Shown: one piece after another, positions 1 to 6,887 of the stretch
Layout of the letters: every line of letters begins with the position of its first letter
Position numbering within the stretch: the first letter of the stretch is position 1
Origin: an uncultured Collinsella sp.
GTDB lineage: Bacteria; Actinomycetota; Coriobacteriia; Coriobacteriales; Coriobacteriaceae
Length of the DNA stretch: 10,679 bases
Assembly: GCA_900541875.1 (NCBI GenBank)
Contig: UQLF01000033.1
Span: 1-10,679 of the forward strand
Direction: 5' to 3'
Translations under genes and position numbers: made by a program
The notes under the pieces: generated by a model
The model's input: only the letters and a program-made list of their open reading frames with translations
Told to the model about the DNA's origin: nothing
The model's database searches: none

Positions 1-21
1 TTCCTGCTCTACAGTCCTGCT

Positions 22-58
22 CACGACGGAGGCCACATTAAGTGGCCTCCTGTTCGTG
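22..58. terminator. Terminator-like hairpin of an upstream unit at the left edge
   Basis: GGAGGCCAC (28-36) pairs perfectly with GTGGCCTCC (42-50) around the 5-nt loop ATTAA. The outer bases CACGA (22-26) and TCGTG (54-58) extend the stem. Neither side has a clear T-run, so this may be a terminator with a weak tail or a stable 3' end. The gene it would serve lies left of the window. I see no recognisable coding end in bases 1-21. Confidence 0.5.
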
Positions 59-170
59 CGGAACTCGCGATAAACTTAACCCCCACACCCCTCACGCGGC
101 GGGCAACCGTCGTTGGGCTTATCACTGACACGAATAAACCGCTGGCATATCGTCTGCTGGCTTGGCACGG

Positions 171-176
171 TACAAT
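171..176 (+). promoter_or_regulatory. Probable -10 box (TACAAT) of the rRNA methyltransferase gene
   Basis: TACAAT differs from the TATAAT consensus at one base and lies 37 nt upstream of the chosen ATG at 214. No good -35 box sits 16-18 bp upstream (the bases at 148-153 are TATCGT), so the call rests on the -10 and its position. The same hexamer recurs before three other genes here. The rest of 59-170 shows only a short CAAC/GTTG inverted repeat and no gene. Confidence 0.45.
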
Positions 177-213
177 ACTTGCAGCTTTAATTCATGAATA
201 AGTGGAGTTATTG

Positions 214-1662
214 ATGGCAGAATCTCGTGCGGAGCGTAGGGCTCGTCGTGCTTTGGTGGAGGCGGTTGAGGGGTCGAAGGAGGAGAAATCTTCTACGAAA
301 TCCAAGTCTTCTAAAGCTGCAAAAAGCAAATCGACCAAGAGCAAGGCTAAGACCAAGCGTTCTGACTCTCGTCGAGGCGGGGATAAAGCGCCTCAGGCTC
401 GCTCCAAGGGCTCGCACAAGGATTCGGTTTCGTCTGCGCGTAAGGCTGTGGACCCCAAGTCCCCCTGTTCCATCATGAAAGCTTGCGGTGGGTGTACGGC
501 GCTCAATCGTCCTTATAAGAAGCAGCTGGCGGCCAAGCAGGCTGCTATGGAAGAGCTGTTTGCTGAGATCTGTGAGCGCGAGGGTATTGCCGTTGATCCC
601 ATTCGCGGTATGGGCGTCACCCTGGGCGACCCGGGCAAGTATCCTGCGCCGCGTGGTTTTCGTCATAAGGCTGCCACACCGTTTGCTCCTGGTAAGGAAG
701 GTGCTGTCCGTTGCGGTTTCTTTGAGCGCGGCACGCACAAGATCGTTGCCGTACCCGAATGCCCCGTCGAGGCACCGGGCGCCCGTCAGATTCTCAACGG
801 CATCGCACGCGAAGCTGAGCGGCTGCATATTCCCGCCTTTAATGAGGACAAGAATCTTGGTTTGCTTCGCTATGCCGTCGTCCGCTGCGGTTGGCATACC
901 GACCAGGTCATGGTCACGCTCGTGACCGCTCAGCGCGACTTGCCGCATGCGCAGGAGTTCTTTGAGGCTGTCGCCGCACTCAATCCGCACATCGTCACCG
1001 TCGCCCAAAACATCAACGGACGTCCCGGCAACGCCATCCTCGGCGAGGAAACCCGCATCGTGTATGGCGCCGAGTGCATGCGCGACCAGCTGCTCGGCTG
1101 CGAGTTCGATATCTCCCCCACCGCGTTCTACCAGACCAACCCGCAGCAGACCGAGCTGCTCTATCAGCTCGCGATTGACGGTATGGACCTGCAGCAGGGC
1201 GACGTACTCATGGATGCCTATTGCGGTAGCGGAACTATCGGCCTGTGCGCAGCCAAAGCCGCCCAGGACAAGGGCGTCGGCATTATGCTGCTTGGCGTGG
1301 AGCGCAACCACGCCGGCATTGCCGACGCACGTCGTAATGCCGAGCTCAACGGCCTCACCCGCAGCGCTTGGTTTATGGCCGACGATGCCACCGACTACAT
1401 CCTAGATGCCGCCGACAACAACGAGCGGGTCGATGTCCTTTCCATCGATCCGCCGCGCGCCGGCTCTACCCCCGAGTTCCTCGAAGCTGCCTGCGCGCTT
1501 AAGCCGCGCCGCATCACCTATATCAGCTGCAACCCCGTGACTCAAGAGCGCGACCTGCATCAGCTCCTCGACGGAGGCTACCGACTGCTCAAGATCACGC
1601 CCGTCGACATGTTCCCTCACACCGACCACACCGAAACCGTAGCGGTCCTCGAACGCCGCTAA
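214..1662 (+). CDS. 23S rRNA (uracil-C5)-methyltransferase, RumA/RlmD/RlmCD family, with Lys/Ser-rich N-terminal tail
   Basis: This 482-aa protein is a SAM-dependent tRNA/rRNA m5U methyltransferase of the TrmA/RumA family. Visible motifs are: four iron-sulfur cysteines, C85-X5-C91-X2-C94 and C183; the SAM-binding loop DAYCGSG at 334-340; DPPRAG starting at D412; the catalytic nucleophile C439 in SCNP; and the general base E474 in HTDHTE. The ATG at 214 is chosen because AGTGGAG (201-207) lies 6 nt upstream; a GTG at 202 in the same frame would bury that site. Residues 1 to about 84 are a low-complexity Lys/Ser/Arg tail in place of the usual N-terminal TRAM domain. It may bind RNA, which is inference. 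The Fe-S pattern favours an rRNA substrate (U1939 or U747 type), but the exact target cannot be read from sequence. It is monocistronic and ends at a hairpin at 1691-1720. Confidence 0.93.
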   Translation: MAESRAERRARRALVEAVEGSKEEKSSTKSKSSKAAKSKSTKSKAKTKRSDSRRGGDKAPQARSKGSHKDSVSSARKAVDPKSPCSIMKACGGCTALNRPYKKQLAAKQAAMEELFAEICEREGIAVDPIRGMGVTLGDPGKYPAPRGFRHKAATPFAPGKEGAVRCGFFERGTHKIVAVPECPVEAPGARQILNGIAREAERLHIPAFNEDKNLGLLRYAVVRCGWHTDQVMVTLVTAQRDLPHAQEFFEAVAALNPHIVTVAQNINGRPGNAILGEETRIVYGAECMRDQLLGCEFDISPTAFYQTNPQQTELLYQLAIDGMDLQQGDVLMDAYCGSGTIGLCAAKAAQDKGVGIMLLGVERNHAGIADARRNAELNGLTRSAWFMADDATDYILDAADNNERVDVLSIDPPRAGSTPEFLEAACALKPRRITYISCNPVTQERDLHQLLDGGYRLLKITPVDMFPHTDHTETVAVLERR

Positions 1663-1690
1663 CCAACCTCAGTAGATTTTTGGGACAAGA

Positions 1691-1720
1691 AAGGGGGCGA
1701 CCCGCCTGGGCCGCCCCCTT
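1691..1720. terminator. Hairpin between convergent genes, probable bidirectional terminator
   Basis: AAGGGGGCG (1691-1699) pairs with CGCCCCCTT (1712-1720). An inner CCC (1701-1703)/GGG (1708-1710) extends it to a GCCT loop. The stem lies 28 nt after the methyltransferase stop and 20 nt beyond the phosphatase stop. The plus-strand tail (CGCTTGGTTT) is only moderately T-rich, and the minus-strand tail reads TCTTGTCCC. A bidirectional role is likely from position rather than from a perfect T-run. Confidence 0.65.
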
Positions 1721-1740
1721 CGCTTGGTTTATAAACTCCG

Positions 1741-2562
1741 CTACATCCCCTTGCGCAGATCGCACACGCCGGCTGCCGCCATCTCGCGCAGCAGCGCCTC
1801 GCGGTCGCGCGTCACGATCAAATCCAGCGGGAAGTGAATCTCGTCGAGCATCTTGCGCGCGTGATCGAGCTTGCCAATGGCCATGCCAATGTGGGCATCG
1901 GTCGACACGCCAATGCCCACGCCCAGCTCGGCGCAGCGCTCGGCGATCTTGCGGCATACAGCCCAATGCTCAGTGTCGACACCGTGTTCAAGACTATGGT
2001 TGTTGATCTCGATAATCTTGTGCTTAGCCTTAGCTGCCAACAGCACCTCGTCGATATCGAACGGCACGCCCGAACGCCCCGTGTGACCCAGCATGAACAC
2101 CTTGGGGTGCTCCAGGGCATTGATATACATCTCGGTCGTCTGGGCCAGCGTCGCGCCTTCAGCAATCTGCGGATTATGCACGCTTGCAACCAAATAATCC
2201 AAATTACGCGTAACCAAATCGAACAGCGAATGCTGACGGCTGTACGAATCGCCGGCAATATCGAGCGTCACAGGGGTGTCCTCGCCAAACAGGTTTCCGT
2301 CCAGCGAAACGATATCGGCCTCGGCACCACGCAGCACCAGCACGCCGCTCCAAATGCGCGGCCAGATATCCTGGTTGATAAAGAACTGGTAACTGCGCAG
2401 GTCATTGGGGCAAGCCGTAACCATAGAGCTCAAATGGTCGGCAGATCCGAGCACCTGCAGACCACGCTCTGCCGCCCAGTACACATTCTCCTCAATGGTC
2501 GAATATGCATGCGCAGAGAACATCGTATGGGTATGAATGTCACAAGAAAGCAGGTAGGGCAT
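1741..2562 (-). CDS. PHP-domain metal-dependent phosphatase, YcdX-like
   Basis: This 273-aa protein belongs to the PHP superfamily of metal-dependent phosphoesterases. All nine metal ligands of the trinuclear YcdX-type site can be aligned: H10 and H12 (DIHTHT), H18 (SAHAYST), H43 (SADH), E81 (GAEAD), H129 (ASVHNP), H160 (LGHTGR), and D222 and H224 (STDAH). The length matches the stand-alone phosphatase group, and there is no polymerase or other fused domain. Histidinol phosphatase (HisK type) is the main alternative, but the HAYST-EEN and LGHTGR signatures fit YcdX better. The natural substrate is unknown for the family and cannot be inferred here. The start is supported by AAGGAGA at 2567-2573, about 4 nt upstream. 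It follows the aminotransferase gene on the same strand after 165 bp, with its own probable promoter. No signal peptide is seen, so it is cytoplasmic. Confidence 0.9.
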   Translation of the reverse strand: MPYLLSCDIHTHTMFSAHAYSTIEENVYWAAERGLQVLGSADHLSSMVTACPNDLRSYQFFINQDIWPRIWSGVLVLRGAEADIVSLDGNLFGEDTPVTLDIAGDSYSRQHSLFDLVTRNLDYLVASVHNPQIAEGATLAQTTEMYINALEHPKVFMLGHTGRSGVPFDIDEVLLAAKAKHKIIEINNHSLEHGVDTEHWAVCRKIAERCAELGVGIGVSTDAHIGMAIGKLDHARKMLDEIHFPLDLIVTRDREALLREMAAAGVCDLRKGM

Positions 2563-2599
2563 CAGGTCTCCTTATCTGGCACGGCCGTCGCTTATATTC

Positions 2600-2629
2600 A
2601 TTGTACGCATAGCCTTCGATAGTCGTAAA
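2600..2629 (-). promoter_or_regulatory. Probable promoter of the PHP phosphatase gene
   Basis: On the minus strand, TTTACG (2624-2629, a 4/6 match to TTGACA) is followed after 18 bp by TACAAT (2600-2605). The -10 box ends 37 nt before the ATG, leaving room for a short leader carrying the AAGGAGA ribosome site. Confidence 0.5.
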
Positions 2630-2662
2630 ACCACTCCATCCCAAAGACACAACGTCCATGAC

Positions 2663-2693
2663 AACGGGGTCCGGCTTAACACCAAACCCCGTT
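2663..2693. repeat. Inverted repeat in the aminotransferase-phosphatase spacer
   Basis: AACGGGGT (2663-2670) and ACCCCGTT (2686-2693) form an 8-bp perfect inverted repeat with a 15-nt loop. It lies 35 nt past the aminotransferase stop. The minus-strand side has no T-run, so it is a poor intrinsic terminator. It could be a weak 3' hairpin, an attenuator or an operator. Confidence 0.4.
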
Positions 2694-2727
2694 TCACGTA
2701 AAACATTGTAGGCAGAGCGCTTTACTT

Positions 2728-3912
2728 TTAACGATACTCGTCCGCCAACTGTTTCCAAGCGGGTAGCGAATTGATAATCGTCTCGTAACTCACGCAGTAG
2801 CCCAAGCGGAACCAGCCCGGCATACCAAAGCTGTCCGAGGGAACCGCAAGCAACTCATACTTCTTTGCGCGCTCGCAAAACGCATTCGCATCGGGCTCGA
2901 GTGCCTTCACCCACAGGTAGAACGCGCCATCCGGCTCAACATAGGTATAGCCGTAGTCCGTCAAAGCATCGGTGAGCGCCGTGCGGTTGCGGGCATAGGC
3001 CCCGACATCACTCGGCTCATCGATGCAATCGATGATCACGCGCTGGAAGAGTGCCGGTGCGCATACAAAACCCAGCGTACGGGCAGCGCCCGCAACAGCC
3101 GGCATCAGACGGGCAGCCTGCGGATTGGTGTTGGGAACCAAGATCCACCCCACGCGCTCACCCGGCAGCGACAGCGACTTGGAATACGAGTAGCACACGA
3201 TGGTGTGCTCGTAGATCGAGGGCACCCAAGGCACCTCGGCACCGTACACGATCTCGCGGTACGGCTCATCCGAGATGAGCATAATCGGATTCTCGGGATC
3301 GCGCTGAGCGTTGGCCTCGCGCAGAACATTGGCCAGTCGCGTCAGCGTGTTGCGTGTATATACGGCACCAGTCGGATTGTTGGGCGAGTCGATGATGACG
3401 GCAGTCGTCTTATCGGTAATCGCCTTGAGCACGTTGTCCACGCTCAGCTGGAACGTATCTTCATCGGCGAGCGCCTCAACACACGTACAGCCGGCCTTCT
3501 CAATCCAAACACGATACTCCGGAAAGTACGGGGCGATAACAATAACCTCGTCGCCCGGGTTCGTAACGGCGTTGAGCGTGCAGGTGAGCGAAGCCGCGGC
3601 ACCCACCGTCATAAAGACGTCCTTACCCTCATAGTTCGTTCCAAAGCGGCGGTTGAGCGATTCGGCGACGGCTGCTCGACATTGCGGCAGGCCCGGAGCG
3701 GGGGTGTAGCCATGCAACTGGTCACTCGGCAGCTCCAGGGCCTTCTTAATCGACTCAGCCACAGCAGCGGGCGCCGGAACGCTCGGATTGCCCAGCGAAA
3801 AATCGAATACGTTTTCCGCACCGATCTGCGCCTTGCGCTCAAGGCCATAGCTAAAAATCTCACGGATGATGGAGCTTTCCGCACCGCGAGCATACATAGT
3901 TTCGTTGATCAT
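2728..3912 (-). CDS. Pyridoxal-phosphate-dependent aminotransferase, class I/II (AspC-like fold)
   Basis: This 394-aa protein is a fold-type I PLP enzyme that transfers an amino group between an amino acid and a 2-oxo acid in the cytoplasm. Key features are: substrate-loop N42-P43 in SLGNPS; Y69 in HGYTPAPG; NNPTG at 178-182; D215 and Y218 in SDEPYR; the Schiff-base lysine K245 in YSKSLSLPGERVGW, with phosphate-binding R253; and the carboxylate-binding R369 in FRLGY. Length is normal for the family. The start is supported by AAAGGGG (3918-3924), 5 nt upstream of the ATG. Substrate preference (aspartate, alanine, aromatic or other) cannot be read from these motifs. A C-S lyase of the PatB/MalY type is less likely, given the YSKSLSLPGERVGW context. 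It is probably transcribed alone, from a TACAAT box at 3937-3942. Confidence 0.92.
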   Translation of the reverse strand: MINETMYARGAESSIIREIFSYGLERKAQIGAENVFDFSLGNPSVPAPAAVAESIKKALELPSDQLHGYTPAPGLPQCRAAVAESLNRRFGTNYEGKDVFMTVGAAASLTCTLNAVTNPGDEVIVIAPYFPEYRVWIEKAGCTCVEALADEDTFQLSVDNVLKAITDKTTAVIIDSPNNPTGAVYTRNTLTRLANVLREANAQRDPENPIMLISDEPYREIVYGAEVPWVPSIYEHTIVCYSYSKSLSLPGERVGWILVPNTNPQAARLMPAVAGAARTLGFVCAPALFQRVIIDCIDEPSDVGAYARNRTALTDALTDYGYTYVEPDGAFYLWVKALEPDANAFCERAKKYELLAVPSDSFGMPGWFRLGYCVSYETIINSLPAWKQLADEYR

Positions 3913-3936
3913 CTGTTCCCCTTTCGCATAGGCGCT

Positions 3937-3942
3937 ATTGTA
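3937..3942 (-). promoter_or_regulatory. Probable -10 box (TACAAT) of the aminotransferase gene
   Basis: TACAAT on the minus strand lies 24 nt before the ATG, with the AAAGGGG ribosome site in between. No convincing -35 hexamer is found 16-18 bp upstream. Confidence 0.4.
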
Positions 3943-3978
3943 CGCTTTAGCCGAGCAAAGTGCCGCAGCAATGTTGAT

Positions 3979-3996
3979 TGGGGACAGACGGCCCCA
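3979..3996. repeat. Small GGGGACAG-type hairpin, possible REP-like remnant
   Basis: TGGGG (3979-3983) and CCCCA (3992-3996) enclose ACAGACGG, giving a 5-bp stem around a GGGGACAG core. It sits between the ftsH terminator and the aminotransferase promoter. The core resembles short palindromes often seen near REP-associated tyrosine transposases, but one copy is not proof and no transposase is present here. Confidence 0.25.
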
Positions 3997-4003
3997 TATC
4001 GCT

Positions 4004-4043
4004 CAAAAGAAAAAGCCTCCGCAGGTTTCCCCGCGGAGGCTTT
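4004..4043 (-). terminator. Intrinsic terminator of the hpt-ftsH unit
   Basis: On the minus strand, AAAGCCTCCGC (4033-4043) pairs perfectly over 11 bp with GCGGAGGCTTT (4012-4022) around a 10-nt loop. It is followed by a run reading TTTTTCTTTT. It starts 11 nt after the ftsH stop codon. This is a textbook Rho-independent terminator. Confidence 0.9.
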
Positions 4044-4054
4044 CGCCACAAAGA

Positions 4055-6190
4055 CTATTTGTCGGCGTCGGTGTCGGCATCGACGACGGCATGGTCATCG
4101 TCAGCATCATCGGATGCGGCTTCGGCATCCTCCTGCATGGCCGCCTGCGCAAAGGCCGCGGCATCAGCCGCCAGCTCCTCCTCGCTCATTCGAGGCACGC
4201 GCTTCTTGGTCGGCATGCCGGCCGCCTTGGCATTGCGCTCCTCCTTGGCCGCCAGGATATCGCCCTCGCGCTCAAGGTAGGCGTCCCACTCGTTATCGAG
4301 CAGGGCATTCACGGCATCGCCTTCGACGGTCTCGCGCTCAAGCAGCACCTTCGCCATCAGATCGAGCTGATCGCGACGGGCATCCAAGATCTCGACAGCA
4401 CGACGATGGGCCTCGCGCATGATACGCTGAACCTCGATATCAATGCGGCGCGCCGTCTCCTCGGAGTAATCCTGATGATCGGCATAGTCGCGGCCCAGGA
4501 ATACCTGATGCTGCGCCTCGCCAAAGACCTGAGTGCCCAGCTCCTCGCTCATGCCCAGACGTGTGACCATCTCGCGCGCCATCTTGGTCGCGCGCTCCAA
4601 GTCGTTGCTCGCGCCCGACGTGATGTCATCGCACATGAGCTCCTCGGCAACGCGACCGCCCAAGAACACGGCGAGCTCGTCGAGCATCTCGTTCTTGGTC
4701 TTGAGGAAGTGGTCCTCCTGCGGAAGCTGCAGCGTGTAGCCCAGCGCCTGGCCACGGCTGACGATCGAGATCTTGTGAACCGGATCGGAGTGCTCCAGGA
4801 TGTGGCCCACCAGGGCATGACCGCTCTCGTGGTAGGCAATCGTGGTGCGCTCGGCCTCGGTCATCACGCGACCCTTGCGTTGCGGTCCGGCAATCACGCG
4901 CTCCATCGACTCCTCGACCTCGTCCATCGAGATCACGGAACGATGACGGCGAGCGGCCAGCAGCGCAGACTCGTTGAGCAGGTTCGCCAAATCGGCACCA
5001 GTAAAGCCAACGGTCATCTGGGCGAGCTTCTCAAACTTAACGTCCTCGTCCATCGGCTTGTTCTCGGCATGCACGCGCAAGATCTGCTCGCGGCCCTTCA
5101 CATCCGGACGGTCGACCGTAACCTGACGGTCAAAACGGCCGGGACGCAGCAATGCCGGGTCCAGAATATCGGGGCGATTGGTCGCGGCGATCAGGATGAC
5201 CGACTCGCTTTCCTCAAAGCCGTCCATCTCGACCAGCAGCTGGTTGAGCGTCTGCTCGCGCTCGTCGTGACCGCCGCCCAAGCCAGCTCCGCGCTGACGT
5301 CCCACGGCATCGATCTCATCGATGAAGATGATCGACGGGGCCTGGGACTTGGCCTCCTTAAAGAGGTCACGCACACGGCTGGCGCCGACACCTACGAACA
5401 TCTCGACAAAGTCGGAACCCGAGATACTAAAGAACGGCACGCCCGCCTCGCCGGCAACGGCCTTGGCCAGCAGCGTTTTACCGGTGCCCGGAGGGCCAAC
5501 CAGCAACACGCCACGCGGGATCTTGGCGCCCAGCTTGCGATAGCGATCCGGATCGCTCAAAAAGTCACGGATCTCCTCGAGCTCCTCGACTGCCTCGTCC
5601 ACGCCGGCAACGTCTTCAAACTTGACCTTGGGGCGTGTGGCCTCGTTGGTCTTGGCGTTGGTCTTGCCAAACTGCATGTTCCTGTTGTTGGCGCCCATCA
5701 TCTGGCGCATAAAGTAGAACATGATGGCGATAAGGGCAATCGTCGGAAGCACACTCATCGCCAAGTCGCCCCAAAAATCGGGATCGTTGGTGTTGACGAT
5801 GTACTTGGTATCGGGGTGCTCCGCCATGAGCTCGGCAAGCGAATCGGAGCCGACATAGGTCGAGGAGAAGCTCTTGAGCTCGCTCGTATCGCCCTTGTCC
5901 TTCTTCGTCTTCCAGTAATGACCCGTCACGCTTCCGTCTTGAACCGTATAGGTCAGATCTTCGACGCGATCCTGCTTGATGGCGCTGACCATCTCGCTCG
6001 TCGCGAGCTTAACGGTATTGCTGGAGCTGGCAAAGCCGGAGCCCATATTAAAGAAGGCATAGCCCAGAAGCGCGCAAGCCAAAAGAAAATACAGCCAGCC
6101 CGTACGCGTGGGCTTCTTGCCTCCGGGCATCCCCGAGATCTTTGGGTCCCGGGGAGTCTGGGAATTGTTATCGTTACGGTCGTCGGGCAT
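4055..6190 (-). CDS. ftsH: ATP-dependent zinc metalloprotease FtsH
   Basis: This 711-aa membrane AAA+ protease degrades misfolded membrane proteins and some short-lived cytosolic regulators. Order of parts: a short Asn/Asp/Lys-rich cytosolic N-terminus; TM1 at about 32-49; an extracytoplasmic domain at about 50-142; TM2 at about 143-161; and an AAA module with Walker A GPPGTGKT 232-239, pore loop FVGVG 265-269, Walker B ending D291-E292, and arginine fingers R349 and R352. The peptidase has zinc site HESGH 454-458 and third ligand D530. The C-terminus is a strongly acidic Asp/Ala tail, typical in position but variable among FtsH proteins. All catalytic residues are present. The ATG lies 1 nt after the hpt stop. 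The only good ribosome site, GGAGG (6203-6207), is 12 nt upstream inside hpt, so translational coupling is likely. It ends at a strong terminator. Confidence 0.98.
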   Translation of the reverse strand: MPDDRNDNNSQTPRDPKISGMPGGKKPTRTGWLYFLLACALLGYAFFNMGSGFASSSNTVKLATSEMVSAIKQDRVEDLTYTVQDGSVTGHYWKTKKDKGDTSELKSFSSTYVGSDSLAELMAEHPDTKYIVNTNDPDFWGDLAMSVLPTIALIAIMFYFMRQMMGANNRNMQFGKTNAKTNEATRPKVKFEDVAGVDEAVEELEEIRDFLSDPDRYRKLGAKIPRGVLLVGPPGTGKTLLAKAVAGEAGVPFFSISGSDFVEMFVGVGASRVRDLFKEAKSQAPSIIFIDEIDAVGRQRGAGLGGGHDEREQTLNQLLVEMDGFEESESVILIAATNRPDILDPALLRPGRFDRQVTVDRPDVKGREQILRVHAENKPMDEDVKFEKLAQMTVGFTGADLANLLNESALLAARRHRSVISMDEVEESMERVIAGPQRKGRVMTEAERTTIAYHESGHALVGHILEHSDPVHKISIVSRGQALGYTLQLPQEDHFLKTKNEMLDELAVFLGGRVAEELMCDDITSGASNDLERATKMAREMVTRLGMSEELGTQVFGEAQHQVFLGRDYADHQDYSEETARRIDIEVQRIMREAHRRAVEILDARRDQLDLMAKVLLERETVEGDAVNALLDNEWDAYLEREGDILAAKEERNAKAAGMPTKKRVPRMSEEELAADAAAFAQAAMQEDAEAASDDADDDHAVVDADTDADK

Positions 6191-6191
6191 C

Positions 6192-6740
6192 TTACGAATA
6201 AACCTCCGGTTTCAAAATGCCCAGATACGGAAGGTTGCGATAGCGCTCGGCATAGTCGAGGCCGTAGCCCACCACAAAGGCATCGGGGCAATGGGTTCCA
6301 ACATACTTGGGCGTGATGGCCGAGACGCGGTCCTCAACGTCCTTCCACAGGAAGGCGGCGACCTCCAGAGAAGCGGGCTTGCGGCTCTCGAGGTTCTTCA
6401 TCAGATACTTGAGCGTCAGGCCCGAGTCCAGAATGTCCTCGACGATCAGCACGTCGCGACCGCGGATGTCGATATCCAGGTCCTTAATGATACGCACGAT
6501 ACCCGAGGACTTCACACCGTCGCCATAGCTCGAAACAGCCATGAAATCGATGTTGGTCGGCAGCTCGATCTTACGCATCAGGTCGCCCATAAAGACCACG
6601 GCGCCGCGCAGGACCGCAATCAGCACCAGATCCTTACCCGCGTAGTCGCGAGTAATCTGCTCGCCTAGACGAGAGACGATACCGTCGATATCCTCCTGCG
6701 TGAACAGAACCTTCTCGATATCCGGATGTTGAGAAGCCAT
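6192..6740 (-). CDS. hpt: Hypoxanthine phosphoribosyltransferase
   Basis: This 182-aa enzyme salvages hypoxanthine, and usually guanine, to IMP or GMP using PRPP. Diagnostic segments are: VLRGAVVFMGDL at 43-54; the flexible loop SSYGDG at 70-75; the PRPP-binding loop with VLIVEDILDSGLTL at 97-110, where E101 and D102 are the acidic pair; and the C-terminal base-binding part VVGYGLDYAERYRNLPY. Length is typical for bacterial Hpt. The ATG is backed by AAGGG (6746-6750), 5 nt upstream. It is cotranscribed with ftsH (1-nt gap) and lies 147 bp downstream of tilS on the same strand. An extended -10 box with an overlapping palindrome in that gap suggests hpt-ftsH has its own, possibly regulated, promoter. 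Confidence 0.96.
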   Translation of the reverse strand: MASQHPDIEKVLFTQEDIDGIVSRLGEQITRDYAGKDLVLIAVLRGAVVFMGDLMRKIELPTNIDFMAVSSYGDGVKSSGIVRIIKDLDIDIRGRDVLIVEDILDSGLTLKYLMKNLESRKPASLEVAAFLWKDVEDRVSAITPKYVGTHCPDAFVVGYGLDYAERYRNLPYLGILKPEVYS

Positions 6741-6796
6741 GACAACCCTTTCTTGTGCTTATCGCCCACACACCGCCGTATGGACGCGAACTACAC

Positions 6797-6836
6797 ATTC
6801 TAGCAGCGCACGGGGTAAATTTACCAGCCCGTGCGC
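6797..6836 (-). promoter_or_regulatory. Probable hpt-ftsH promoter with overlapping palindromic site
   Basis: The minus strand carries TGCTAGAAT, an extended -10 (TAGAAT at 6797-6802). Just upstream, the perfect 12-bp palindrome GGTAAATTTACC (6814-6825) covers the expected -35 position. It is enclosed by outer arms GCGCACGG (6806-6813) and CCGTGCGC (6829-6836). No T-run follows on the minus strand, so a tilS terminator reading is weak. The arrangement suits an operator blocking RNA polymerase. The regulator is unknown. Confidence 0.5.
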
Positions 6837-6887
6837 CATCAGCGCGGGAATACCGTCAACGTCGCACAGAATAGCAGGCGTGGGACG

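Noticed and set aside
208..1311. A 367-codon open frame antisense to the rRNA methyltransferase gene
   Set aside because: Its composition mirrors the sense gene, including an Arg/Leu-rich end opposite the Lys/Ser tail, and it has no motifs.
1834..2622. A 262-codon plus-strand frame across the PHP phosphatase gene
   Set aside because: It is the shadow of a gene with all nine metal ligands and a good ribosome site.
3938..6316. A 792-codon open frame on the plus strand across ftsH
   Set aside because: It is antisense to an intact, fully motif-bearing ftsH, has no ribosome site or recognisable domain, and reflects GC-rich codon bias.
6806..6836. An intrinsic terminator for tilS
   Set aside because: No T-run follows on the minus strand and a -10 box directly abuts the stem, so a promoter/operator reading fits better, although a weak terminator cannot be excluded.
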